From: Chaetoceros tenuissimus
Lineage: Eukaryota > Bacillariophyta > Thalassiosirophyceae > Chaetocerotales > Chaetocerotaceae
NCBI GenBank assembly: GCA_021927905.1
Contig: BLLK01000038.1
Span: 2,046,001 to 2,110,000 of the forward strand
Direction: 5' to 3'
DNA length: 64,000 bases
The first letter of the stretch is position 1; each line of letters starts with the position of its first letter. The notes beneath the pieces are model-generated. The model was not told the origin of the DNA. It saw nothing but the letters and a program-made list of their open reading frames with translations, and made no database searches. Position numbers and translations under genes: made by a program. This document shows positions 8,376 to 17,852 of this stretch, in pieces.

Positions 8376-11300
8376 ATGAACTCCAAAGCACTCTACATTG
8401 CCCTATTAGCACTTTTGAAAGTCACAAATGGTAGAGCACATGTTCCTTTTGAAGGAAAACAAAGAAAAGGAACAAGAGGATTGACTGGAAAAAATCGTCA
8501 GTTAAAAAAAAACAAGTCTCAGAAGACCAAGAAAGCTAAGTCGAACAAAGCTTCACCAACTGCAGCAGTAAGTGAAAGAAACTATAAAAATAAATTTATA
8601 TTTTTAAACAGACATTGACTTCCTTGTTATAACACAGCCGACTAGCACTCCCACAGCAAGTCCAACTTCTTCGCCAACTGAAGCAGTGAGTTTTGACTTA
8701 TTGATAGATTGATAGATTCAAGTGTATGAAGATTGACTAGCTAACATGAAACTTCTTTTCCTTTCCTCATTTTCACAGCCGACAAGCAGTCCAACTGAGT
8801 CGCCGACTGAAGCAGTGAGTTTTGACTTATTGATAGATTGATAGATTCAAAGAGTCAAGTGTATGAAGACTGACTAGCTAACATGAAACTTCTTTTCCTT
8901 TCCTCATTTTCACAGCCGACAAGCAGTCCAACTGAGTCGCCAACTGAAGCAGTGAGTTTTGACTTATTGATAGATTGATAGATTCAAAGAGTCAAGTGTA
9001 TGAAGATTGACTAGCTAACATGAAACTTCTTTTCTTTTCCTCATTTTCACAGCCGACAAGCCCTCCAACTGAGTCGCCAACTGAAGCAGTGAGTTTTGAC
9101 TTATTGATAGATTGATAGATTCAAAGAGTCAAGTGTATGAAGATTGACTAGCTAACATGAAACTTCTTTTCCTTTCCTCATTTTCACAGCCGACAAGCAG
9201 TCCAACTGAGTCGCCAACTGAAGCAGTGAGTTTTGACTTATTGATAGATTGATAGATTCAAAGAGTCAAGTGTATGAAGATTGACTAGCTAACATGAAAC
9301 TTCTTTTCCTTTCCTCATTTTCACAGCCGACAAGCAGTCCAACTGAGTCGCCAACTGAAGCAGTGAGTTTTGACTTATTGATAGATTGATAGATTCAAAG
9401 AGTCAAGTGTATGAAGATTGACTAGCTAACATGTAACTTCTTTTCCTTTCCTCATTTTCACAGCCGACAAGCAGTCCAACTGAGTCGCCAACTGAAGCAG
9501 TGAGTTTTGACTTATTGATAGATTGATAGATTCAAAGAGTCAAGTGTATGAAGATTGACTAGCTAACATGTAACTTCTTTTCCTTTCCTCATTTTCACAG
9601 CCGACAACAGTCCAACTGAGTCGCCAACTGAAGCAGTGAGTTTTGACTTATTGATAGATTGATAGATTCAAAGAGTCAAGTGTATGAAGATTGACTAGCT
9701 AACATGAAACTTATTTTCCTTTGCTCATTTTCACAGCCGACAAGCCCTCCAACTGAGTCGCCAACTGAAGCAGTGAGTTTTGACGACTTATTGATAGATT
9801 GATAGATTCAAAGAGTCAAGTGTATGAAGATTGACTAACATGAAACTTATTTTCCTTTCCTCGTTTTCACAGCCGACAAGCCCTCAAACTGAGTCGCCAA
9901 CTGAAGCAGTGAGTTTTGACGACTTATTGATAGATTGATAGATTCAAAGAGTCAAGTGTATGAAGATTGACTAACATGAAACTTCTTTTCCTTTCCTCGT
10001 TTTCACAGCCGACAAGCCCTCCAACTGAGTCGCCAACTGAAGCAGTGAGTTTTGACTTATTGATAGATTGATAGATTCAAAGAGTCAAGTGTATGAAGAT
10101 TGACTAGCTAACATGAAACTTATTTTCCTTTGCTCATTTTCACAGCCGACAAGCCCTCCAACTGAGTCGCCAACTGAACTTGACTTATTGATTTTCCTTT
10201 CCTCATTTTCACAGCTGACAAGCAGTCCAACTGAGTCGCCAACTGAAGCAGTGAGTTTTGACTTATTTATAGATTGATAGATTGATAGATTCAAAGAGTC
10301 AAGTGTATGAAGATTGACTAGAGCTAACATGAAACTTCTTTTCTTTTCCTCATTTTCACAGCCGACAAGCAGTCCAACTGAGTCGCCAACTGAAGCAGTG
10401 AGTTTTGACTTATTGATAGATTGATAGATTCAAAGAGTCAAGTGTATGAAGATTGACTAGAGCTAACATGAAACTTCTTTTCCTTTCCTCATTTTCACAG
10501 CCGACAAGCAGTCCAACTGAGTCGCCAACTGAAGCAGTGAGTTTTGACTTATTGATAGATTGATAGATTCAAAGAGTCAAGTGTATGAAGATTGACTAGC
10601 TAACATGAAACTTCTTTTCCTTTCCTCATTTTCACAGCCGACAAACAGTCCAACAAACAGTTCCGCTTAGCCATCTGTTGTGTTTCCTGTTCGTTTTTAA
10701 TATTATGAAAAAAGAGACTCTTCGAGAGCAGATGAAGATAGTCTATCATCTTGAAGTATACAAACAAGAGAGGAAGATTGACTAACATGAAACTTCTTTT
10801 CCTTTCCTCGTTTTCACAGCCGACAAGCCCTCCAACTGAGTCGCCAACTGAAGCAGTGAGTTTTGACGACTTATTGATAGATTGATAGATTCAAGTGTAT
10901 GAAGATTGACTAACATGAAACTTATTTTCCTTTCCTCGTTTTCACAGCCGACAAGCAGTCCAACTCTTTCGCCAACTGAAGCAGTGAGTTTTGACTTATT
11001 GATAGATTGATAGATTGATAGATTCAAGTGTATGAAGATTGACTAGCTAACATGAAACTTCTTTTCCTTTCCTTGTTTTCACAGCCGACAAGCAATCCAA
11101 CTGAGTCGCCAACTGAAGCAGTGAGTTTTGACGACTTATTGATAGATTGATAGATTCAAAGAGTCAAGTGTATGAAGATTGACTAACATGAAACTTCTTT
11201 TCCTTTCCTCGTTTTCACAGCCGACAAGCCCTCCAACTCGTTCGCCAACTGAAGCAGTGAGTTTTGACGACTTATTGATAGATTGATAGATTCAAAGAGC

Positions 11301-11393
11301 CAAGTGTATGAAGATTGACTAGCTAACATGAAACTTCTTTTCCTTTCCTCATTTTCACAGCCGACTAACAGTCCAACAAACAGTTCCGCTTAG
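8376..11393 (+). CDS. Secreted Lys/PT-rich protein encoded by tandem micro-exons
   Basis: Exon 1 (8376-8567) encodes a signal peptide (MNSKALYIALLALLKVTNG) and a very basic stretch with two R-x-L sites (RGL, RQL) and many K-x-x-K pairs, ending ASPTAA. Exon 2 (8638-8685) encodes PT-rich sequence. Eighteen copies of a 36-nt micro-exon follow, nearly all reading PTSSPTESPTEA or close variants. Each is bounded by a TTTTCACAG acceptor and a GTGAGT donor and is phase 0 on both sides. The last exon ends NSPTNSSA-stop (11361-11393). Exons start at 8779, 8916, 9053, 9190, 9327, 9464, 9601, 9737, 9873, 10009, 10146 (fused with 10215), 10362, 10501, 10820, 10948, 11085 and 11221. Introns are 92-111 nt, mostly 101. 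The exon at 9601 has 35 nt, and a duplicated terminal exon lies at 10638, so the actual transcript structure is uncertain. PT-rich stalks occur in diatom wall and surface proteins; a wall or silica role is inference. Confidence 0.8.
8779..11360 (+). repeat. Tandem array of exon-intron units, period about 137 bp
   Basis: The repeating unit is a 36-nt exon plus a ~101-nt intron that starts GTGAGTTTTGACTTATTGAT and ends in a pyrimidine-rich tract and TTTTCACAG. Introns are almost identical between copies, differing by the number of GATTGATA blocks, an occasional GAC insertion after GTGAGTTTTGAC, and presence or absence of TAGC before TAACATG. Copies without TAGC carry GACTAAC, a good branch-point sequence. 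Retaining an intron would bring an early in-frame stop (TTG ATA GAT TGA). The near identity of non-coding parts points to recent unequal crossing-over or gene conversion. Confidence 0.95.
10638..10775 (+). repeat. Internal duplicate of the terminal exon and 3' UTR
   Basis: The segment starting with a terminal exon (10638-10670, stop TAG at 10668) and the following ~105 bases is nearly identical to 11361-11497. Immediately after it the sequence rejoins an intron tail (GAAGATTGACTAACATG) and the array resumes with four more micro-exons. This is the expected product of an unequal exchange that copied the 3' end of the gene into its own array. It offers a possible early 3' end. Confidence 0.85.
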
Positions 11394-12217
11394 CCATCTG
11401 TTGTGTTTCCTGTTCGTTTTTAATATTATGAAAAAAGAGACTCTTCGAGAGCAGATGAAGATAGTCGATCATCTTGAAGTAGACAAAGAAGTGAGGGTTG
11501 TTGATTTTTTTTTTGCGAAGTTTTGTTCGAAAATGTTTTTGCGTCGAAGTAGTTGGTTCGGTTCATCTGTTATCTAATCGGAGGAGGATGTGTCGACATG
11601 AGATGATTGTTTTGGTTCCCTCGAACTCTGCCATCATATGAAGAAAAAAATAAAGTAAATAAAGAGATGGACTAGATGAAATGTTGCTGTTTGATTCTAC
11701 TTCTCTATTGAACAATTAGGAATTAACTTCACAAAGAGAAAAATGAAGTGGTATGTTGTACGATAGCTACATTATTATATTATAATTGTTGGATAGCCAA
11801 TTAGGAGCTTCATTGCTTGTCGGTCACTCCATCTGCAAATGAGAAAAAACGACGAAATTTGGACTTGGGCAACAACTTACAAGTATCATTTCGGCGCAGT
11901 GGTTTTGTAGAAATTGAAGTTCAAGTGATTTAAAATACATGTATAGGCCAGCATACGGATTACTCCGCATAGCCAGTAGTACATTTCAACAACATGAACG
12001 AAAAATTGCTTGATCATACCATATCTTTTACATTTTTTTTTCTCTCTCTCTCTCTCTCTCTTCTTTGTCTTATTCTTTTCGCACATCACTGTGCATACTT
12101 ACTAAGTTACTTGTTCATTAGAAAGGAAATAATAATAAAAAGACAACAATAATAAAAAGGTATCATCATATCTTCCATGCTTCCATAGGAATATTACATA
12201 AGCATCTATTTCATATA
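11394..12217. other. 3' UTR and intergenic spacer
   Basis: 824 bases between the last micro-exon and the Rab geranylgeranyltransferase gene. The first ~100 bases match the internal 3' UTR copy near 10671-10775. The rest holds a pure (TC)n tract at 12041-12060 and AT-rich sequence. No credible gene was seen. Confidence 0.6.
12041..12060 (+). repeat. (TC)n microsatellite
   Basis: Ten uninterrupted TC dinucleotides preceded by a run of T. It lies about 160 bases upstream of the ATG at 12218, on the pyrimidine-rich side of that promoter region. Confidence 0.95.
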
Positions 12218-13414
12218 ATGCACGGACAAAAGAGAGCAGAGTACAAAGCACGTCTCCGAGATCCAGTCGTCTCCAAAAAACTTGAACAAAAGGCTCAGCA
12301 ATGGAACACTTTGACACAAACCCTGTTGCAAAAGAGAAAAACTAAACTTGAAATTACCTCCGAAGAAGAAACTCTACCAACAGAAAAAGTTGCTGAAACA
12401 TTGGCACTGACTGAAAAATTATTGACTGTCAATCCTGATCCCAGTTATTTATGGAATATACGTCGTGAACTACTACACGATACGGATAATCAAGAATTTC
12501 TAAAACAGGAACAAATCCTAACTCAGACAGCTCTGTCTAATAATCCCAAAGCATATGGAGCTTGGTTTCATCGAAAATGGTGTATTCAAAAATATTGTAA
12601 TGATGAAACTATAGAAAATGATAAAACTATCATGTTGCATGCAGAGTTAATTCTCTGTAGTGAGTTTTTAAGATTGGATGAACGTAATTTTCATTGTTGG
12701 AATTATAGACGGTTCATTGTCGGTGTATTGATGGAACTCTATGCTTGTAAAGATGGAATGTACAATGGTGAATGGATATGGAAACAAAATGCAGACATTA
12801 TCTTTGGAGCACAAATGCACTCTAGAAATAAACGTGAAGCAAGTGTAGATTATACAAACAATGTTGATATTCAAGAATTGATTGAGAGTGAGTGGAACTT
12901 TACTTTGGAAAAGATTGAACAGAACTTTTCAAATGGATCCGCATTTCATTATAGATCAAAGTTATTGCCAATCATGCTGAATTTAAAGACTTGTGATAAT
13001 GTTGATGTTTGGGAATGTAAAGTTGAATATTTGCAGCAGGAATTGGAATTGATACGGAATGCAGTCTTTACCGAACCAGATGATCAAACTGCATGGTGGT
13101 ATTTGAGATTCATCATTACTTGGGCTAACCCATGCAATCATAAAGATGAACAAGAAAACAAAGAGGCTATCGATATGTTCCATAAGACATTGTTTGAAGA
13201 ATGGAACACGATTCAAGAGCTTGCGGAAAGTGAAGAACATTGCAAATGGGCTTTACTTGGCTTACACATGATTTCATCGGAGATGTTGAAGCTTCAAGAT
13301 GCACATAGCTTTGAAGGGGATGTAGATTGGCATGATGTAAGCAATGATTACTTGGAAAGATTGAAGCAGTTGGATGTAGATCGACTTGCAAGATATGAGT
13401 CTATAAAGATGTGA
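12218..13414 (+). CDS. RABGGTA: Rab geranylgeranyltransferase (type II) alpha subunit
   Basis: 398 residues, single exon. The start is diagnostic: MHGQKRAEYKARLRDP resembles the conserved MHG-R-K start of RabGGTase alpha. Prenyltransferase-alpha helical repeats follow, recognisable by N-P-x-x-x-x-x-W-N-x-R (NPDPSYLWNIRREL), NPKAYGAWFHRKW and DERNFHCWNYRRF, and later DDQTAWWYLRF. With the beta subunit and Rab escort protein this enzyme attaches geranylgeranyl groups to C-terminal cysteines of Rab GTPases in the cytosol, enabling membrane traffic. Length fits the core alpha subunit without the Ig-like and leucine-rich domains found in the animal protein. A farnesyltransferase/GGTase-I alpha subunit is the alternative, but the N-terminus favours the Rab enzyme. 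Confidence 0.88.
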   Translation: MHGQKRAEYKARLRDPVVSKKLEQKAQQWNTLTQTLLQKRKTKLEITSEEETLPTEKVAETLALTEKLLTVNPDPSYLWNIRRELLHDTDNQEFLKQEQILTQTALSNNPKAYGAWFHRKWCIQKYCNDETIENDKTIMLHAELILCSEFLRLDERNFHCWNYRRFIVGVLMELYACKDGMYNGEWIWKQNADIIFGAQMHSRNKREASVDYTNNVDIQELIESEWNFTLEKIEQNFSNGSAFHYRSKLLPIMLNLKTCDNVDVWECKVEYLQQELELIRNAVFTEPDDQTAWWYLRFIITWANPCNHKDEQENKEAIDMFHKTLFEEWNTIQELAESEEHCKWALLGLHMISSEMLKLQDAHSFEGDVDWHDVSNDYLERLKQLDVDRLARYESIKM

Positions 13415-13526
13415 GTCTCGAAGAGAATTTACAAGAGTTACATTTGTAAAGTCTAGTTCATAGCATCAACAAGTAAAGAATTATTTTACAGAATAAAATG
13501 ACTAGTACTATCAGTAAAAAACTGTT

Positions 13527-14966
13527 TTATGCAGCAGCTGCATGTAATGGATACATATTTTTGTCCACGCATAACTGAGCAAGCATAATGCGTCGTCCGT
13601 TTGCTTGCTCGTAATTACCATTTCTAGTAAGAATAGCAATATTGGAAGAGTTGGCTATGTAAAAACGTACGAGAAAATCATCCTCGGGCATATTCAATAT
13701 AAGATCTTGGGCTTGCAAAAGAGTGTCAAGGGAATCTCTCAATTTTTGCTGAGAAGCATAAACAGTACTAAGTGTAGTCAAGAGAATGACTTTAGACTTC
13801 AAGGCCTCATATGATGTGATTGAAGAAGACGAAAGGTATTCTTGCAGAATACTTTCTGCCTCTACAAATCTTCCAAGGAAAGTATAGATATCAGTCACAA
13901 CAACAACTGCCTTGACGACGTTTACATCAGCATATCCCAATATTGGTACTGCGATAGCAAGAAAAGTTTGGTAATGATCTAAAACTTCTTCTTTATCTCC
14001 TTCTTGCCTGAGAGCCTGCAATGCTTGTCCCATATTGAAGTGGGCAATGCTGATATCTAAGTGATTCGCAGGCAAGGAGAGTAGCCTCAAATTTAGACAA
14101 ACTGTGTAGGATTCCAAAGATTGCTCAAAGTCATCCATGATGTAGTAAACCCTTCCAAGGTTGTTGAAAGCTGTGGCCATGTTAGCATTGAAAGTCAAAC
14201 TATCACCAAGATTATTATGATATCTACTGCATTCTTCATATAAAGTGATTGAAGCTTGGAGGTATTTGAGACATGCCTTTGCTTTCGCTTGTATCAGGAG
14301 ATTGTATTCTTCACCTTGATCAGTGATTTCTTTCTTGAGAACAGCTATTCCGATACAGTTCAGACAAGCAGCCATTATGTAGCTAGAATAGAATAGTGCT
14401 TCCTCATGCATTTCACTTTGGATAGAGCCCGTGTCAAGATCATTGCGAAGTGATTTGAGATGATCAAGAGATTGATGATAAAAGTGGCAACTTTTTCCAA
14501 AATTTAACTGTTGGAACTCCAAGTGTCCAAGATTCAGCTTAGCAATTGATGTTAGCAAATAGATAGTCACGGGTGGGATGTATTCGAGGCAACTAGTATT
14601 AAAATCGTTCAGTTGATCAAGAGCTTTGCAGAAACATTTCTTGGCTGAGTCAAGATCAGATTCGCGAGACTTGGAGAGACCTGTATTGAAAAGTGATGCT
14701 GCTTTGATGATCTTTTTCGAGCAATACTCCAGACTAAGAACTTTCAAGTGATCATATCTTTGTTCTCCTTGATTGAGCTGGATTTCAAGAAGATCCAAAT
14801 AGAGAGGCTCTGAAAAGACAAGGGCTCCTTCGTCAAAAATGTGGTTTGCATAATTGCTCCCAGCAGATCGAAACACTTTCTTCTTTGAATCATAGGAAGA
14901 TAACAAACTGCTAAACCTGATCATAGGTACACACGGATTGCGAGTACCTTCTGTTGGGAATGCCAT
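13527..14966 (-). CDS. TPR-repeat protein, paralogue 1
   Basis: 479 residues without introns. Several tetratricopeptide-like repeats are visible, for example SLFNTGLSKSRESDLDSAKKC, NMATAFNNLGRVYYIMDDFE and ISIAHFNMGQALQALRQEGD, then a last pair around LTTLSTVYASQQKLRDSLDT. The spacing resembles the kinesin-light-chain type of 42-residue TPRs. TPR solenoids bind other proteins; no catalytic domain is present, so only a scaffold role can be inferred. It is closely similar along its length to the gene at 18113-19363, and both lie on the same strand either side of a GPCR-like gene and a MITE, showing a local duplication. This copy is the longer one and ends with a normal tail (MYPLHAAAA). Confidence 0.8.
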   Translation of the reverse strand: MAFPTEGTRNPCVPMIRFSSLLSSYDSKKKVFRSAGSNYANHIFDEGALVFSEPLYLDLLEIQLNQGEQRYDHLKVLSLEYCSKKIIKAASLFNTGLSKSRESDLDSAKKCFCKALDQLNDFNTSCLEYIPPVTIYLLTSIAKLNLGHLEFQQLNFGKSCHFYHQSLDHLKSLRNDLDTGSIQSEMHEEALFYSSYIMAACLNCIGIAVLKKEITDQGEEYNLLIQAKAKACLKYLQASITLYEECSRYHNNLGDSLTFNANMATAFNNLGRVYYIMDDFEQSLESYTVCLNLRLLSLPANHLDISIAHFNMGQALQALRQEGDKEEVLDHYQTFLAIAVPILGYADVNVVKAVVVVTDIYTFLGRFVEAESILQEYLSSSSITSYEALKSKVILLTTLSTVYASQQKLRDSLDTLLQAQDLILNMPEDDFLVRFYIANSSNIAILTRNGNYEQANGRRIMLAQLCVDKNMYPLHAAAA

Positions 14967-15112
14967 TGTCTTTTTCAGTCTATTCTTTTTTATGTGTGAT
15001 TTTTTATCAATATTTCATTGGGTTACTCCCCCTTGTTCTGTTTTTTTTTCTTTTTTTTCAAGCGGTCCTGCATAAAGACATATTTTGTTCATGTCTTCAA
15101 GAAGTATTACTA

Positions 15113-15169
15113 GAGTCTCCGGGAAAGTGTATACTTCTTGAACTTTTTGGAAAAGTTTTGTAAGTTTTT
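15113..15169 (+). repeat. Left TIR of MITE
   Basis: 57 bp pairing with 15942-15998 in reverse complement with three mismatches; target duplication CTA directly precedes it. Confidence 0.9.
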
Positions 15170-15370
15170 TCCAAGAATGTCAAAAATCTGGAAAAAAGAA
15201 ATTAGAAAACAAGAATGTCAATACATAAAATAAACTCGGAATCTAAAAGTAAAGAGATCTGGTTATCTGCAACTTTGAATGTCCAAAGTATAGGCAACAG
15301 GCATTGTTGCCCGCGATAAATCGTCTAGTTGAATGTATCATCTGTAGGGGAACGGGGAAAGCTACATGCA

Positions 15371-15485
15371 AATTTTGGCACTTTTGGAAATTTTGGCACT
15401 TTTGGAAATTTTGGCAATTTTGGAACATTTTGGCAATTTTGGAACATTTTGGCAATTTTGGAACATTTTGGCAATTTTGGATATT
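15371..15485 (+). repeat. Minisatellite block 1 in MITE
   Basis: Two shorter units (TTTTGGCACTTTTGGAAA) then about four units of a 19-bp GGCAATTTTGGAACATTTT repeat. Confidence 0.9.
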
Positions 15486-15624
15486 TTTTTGTAAGAACAA
15501 TTTGTTGTTCTTTGGATTTGCAGATTTGGCGTAAAATATTGGCCCCCTCCGTAGTAAATACGTAATAAATACAACATAATTTCCGCGAAATCTGCAATTC
15601 AATATTAGAACAACAAAGTGTTCC

Positions 15625-15749
15625 TTTGGCAATTTTGGAACATTTTGGCAATTTTGGAACATTTTGGCAATTTTGGAACATTTTGGCAATTTTGGAACAT
15701 TTTGGCAATTTTGGACCATTTTGGCAATTTTGGAACATTTTGGAAATTC
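15625..15749 (+). repeat. Minisatellite block 2 in MITE
   Basis: About seven units of the same 19-bp repeat as block 1, in the same direction, with one unit carrying GGACC for GGAAC. The intervening segment may be an insertion into a once continuous array. Confidence 0.9.
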
Positions 15750-15941
15750 CTGAAAATTCTACATAACGAACATTGTAGCAGACAATGTGCCTTGTTTAAT
15801 GTTCATGCTACTTCAAACATTTTAAAAATAAAGCATGTTGTTGATTATGTTTCTTACAAAAGTAGCACTTTATTTACACAACAACAGTCTACTCTCAATA
15901 TTAATCTCATGAAAAATTGTATACGATTACATGAAAGTGGT

Positions 15942-15998
15942 AAAAACTTACAAAACTTTTCCGAAAAGTTCTAGAAGTGTACACTTTCCCGGAGACTC
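15942..15998 (-). repeat. Right TIR of MITE
   Basis: Reverse complement of 15113-15169 with three mismatches; CTA follows at 15999-16001. Confidence 0.9.
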
Positions 15999-16223
15999 CT
16001 ACTGTTTTAGTAACAAATGAAAGGATAATTTGAACTGAATACGCAATCAGTACTTATCAGTCCGGGGAAATACCTCAAAAGTTCCGGTCGATCGAGTCTT
16101 TTGGTACCTATTTAAAATATGGTAATACCTACGGTATTACGTACTTTCAAAAGATGTAAAAAGTGCATACATTTTTTAGACTTCTCATCATTCACATCAA
16201 TTGAGTGTTGAGTGATTTCGATT

Positions 16224-17852
16224 ATGGAAAAGAAAATAGCACAATCTATACAAAGTGTCCAATTCAAAATCCACCAAGCTTTTTATTTTCTAATCATGCC
16301 GGAAAGTATACTTCATTCTGATGAAGTTGTTAGAGAAACTCTGTGGGAGGGAGTCAACAGATACTTAGAAGGGAATAATATTTCTTCTTTCAATTTTTCT
16401 CCTTCTGCAGTTCTGATTGCTACGATAAGTGGATCGCTTTCTTGTGCATCCTCACTAGTCATCATCAGCATTATTATACGGTCCAAGAAGTCATCTCCCT
16501 ATCACCGGATCATGCTCATTTACAGTCTCTTTGATTTCGTGTTTTCACTGGCTATTGCTTTGACAACACTTCCCATGCCAAAGACAGTTGCAAATGAGAA
16601 TATATTGTATGAGTTTGGAGGTTCGTCATATGGAAATGAATCGACCTGTATCATACAGGGATTTACAATTCTTTTCTGTGTAGGCGGTCTTATGTTTTCT
16701 GCATCATTGCTTTACATATACTATTGCTGTTCAATAGTATTCAAAATGCCAAAGGAAGCTTTTGTCTCAAAAGTGGAGTGGCCATTTGTCCTATGTTCCC
16801 TCATTGTGATAGTGGCATATTCTTTAGTGACTCTGTTGATTTATCGAGACATGATCAATCCAAGTCCTTTAGCTCCTTGGTGCTCTTGGGACACATATCC
16901 ACATGGCTGTAATGATGATAGCGACAATGAACTCATTTGCATTAGAGGAAATAGTGAAGATCAGAAAGTACTACTTTTGATGTTGATTCCAGTTCTTTCT
17001 ATCTCTTTTTTGACATTAATAGTTACAATGACTATGATATTGAAGAGTTACTACAAAAATTTGAAGTTGCTTCACAAAGATCGAGAGAACATGCATCTAC
17101 ATAATGAAGAAGAAGAAGCACTTCAATCCAGCATTTCCAAAGAGGCAGCTACGACCTCAAAAAAGATAACATTGCAAGCCATGGCTTACATCACGTCATT
17201 TCTTTTGACTTGGGTTCCTCTTTTGCTCCGTTTCGGAATCAAGGACTCTGATAAACTTGAAGTTTTGAGACTCGTCTTTCAACCATGTCAAGGATTTTTT
17301 CATGTAGTCATATTTCTTTGGGACAAAATCGATTTAGTGCGTATGAATTACCCAGACTTGGATTTATCAACACTGACAATTCTGAGAATGGTCATGTTTA
17401 GTCCAAATGAAATTGAAGATGATAGACCTATATCAAATCTATTTGATGTTTTGCAAAACCCGTCGATTGAGTTAGAGAATTCTATATCAAATTTTTTTGA
17501 TGGTATGCTATTCGCCAGACCGAAGACTAAGCTGAAGAATTCTTCGGATTTTGGTTTTCGTATTTGCACCAACATCAAGATCTCTCAAGCAAGTATACCA
17601 GCGAAACAAGAATATGGCAGAAATATACAAGAACAACAAGATGAAAGTATTGATAGTTTATTCTTGAGTACGAATCTCAGCTTGGCAAGCATTCCAGAAG
17701 ATGGTGATTTTCCGTCTGGAATCAAGGACAATTCTGCATCTTTGGAAAATATTCAAGAAGATAAGATCTTTCAAGAAGAAGATGAAGAAGGTATCAAATC
17801 ACCAGCGGATGATAACACTCTAAATACACCTGTAACGGGACAGAAAGTTTAG
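16224..17852 (+). CDS. GPCR-like 7TM receptor
   Basis: About 542 residues from the first ATG (MEKKIAQS). Seven hydrophobic segments are visible: VLIATISGSLSCASSLVIIS (TM1), a family signature SPYHRIMLIYSLFDFVFSL (start of TM2), a third helix after the loop cysteine in STCIIQGF, a fourth (FVLCSLIVIVAYSLVTLLIY), an outer loop with WCSWDTYPHGC and ELICIRG cysteines, the fifth (LLLMLIPVLSISFLTLIV), then TM6 and TM7 ending in PCQGFFHVVIFLWDK. It shares the SPYHRIML and P-x-Q-G-x-F motifs with the three receptors after 49 kb. The cytoplasmic tail of about 170 residues is acidic and Ser-rich. It sits between two TPR paralogues. Ligand is unknown; a relation to cAMP-receptor-like GPCRs is possible but not shown. 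Confidence 0.82.
   Translation: MEKKIAQSIQSVQFKIHQAFYFLIMPESILHSDEVVRETLWEGVNRYLEGNNISSFNFSPSAVLIATISGSLSCASSLVIISIIIRSKKSSPYHRIMLIYSLFDFVFSLAIALTTLPMPKTVANENILYEFGGSSYGNESTCIIQGFTILFCVGGLMFSASLLYIYYCCSIVFKMPKEAFVSKVEWPFVLCSLIVIVAYSLVTLLIYRDMINPSPLAPWCSWDTYPHGCNDDSDNELICIRGNSEDQKVLLLMLIPVLSISFLTLIVTMTMILKSYYKNLKLLHKDRENMHLHNEEEEALQSSISKEAATTSKKITLQAMAYITSFLLTWVPLLLRFGIKDSDKLEVLRLVFQPCQGFFHVVIFLWDKIDLVRMNYPDLDLSTLTILRMVMFSPNEIEDDRPISNLFDVLQNPSIELENSISNFFDGMLFARPKTKLKNSSDFGFRICTNIKISQASIPAKQEYGRNIQEQQDESIDSLFLSTNLSLASIPEDGDFPSGIKDNSASLENIQEDKIFQEEDEEGIKSPADDNTLNTPVTGQKV

Larger units (their letters stand above)
15113..15998 (+). mobile_element. Non-autonomous TIR element (MITE) with internal minisatellites
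   Basis: Ends are 57-bp inverted repeats (15113-15169 and 15942-15998) with three mismatches, starting GAGTCTCCGGGAAAGTGT. They are flanked by CTA at 15110-15112 and 15999-16001, a 3-bp target duplication consistent with PIF/Harbinger-like movement (inference). No transposase is encoded. Inside are two blocks of a ~19-bp GGCAATTTTGGAACATTTT repeat in the same orientation, separated by a ~135-bp segment with its own imperfect inverted repeat (about 15494-15527 and 15588-15622). Frames read through the repeat blocks give meaningless periodic peptides. Confidence 0.85.

Noticed and set aside
10085-11027. Minus-strand open frames across the micro-exon array (SIYQSINKSKLTASVGDSV-type peptides)
   Set aside because: They are repeated reading of the introns and exons on the wrong strand, with identical periodic peptides; no promoter or family resemblance.
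8779-11360. CRISPR-like array (36-nt repeat with ~101-nt spacers)
   Set aside because: The spacers are almost identical to each other and carry splice donor, branch and acceptor sites, and the 36-nt units are coding exons; a CRISPR has variable spacers.
15243-15974. Open frames with QNCQNVPKLPKCSKIAKMF or FGNFGTFWQFWNILAILEH repeats
   Set aside because: They only translate the 19-bp minisatellite inside the MITE, on both strands and several frames.
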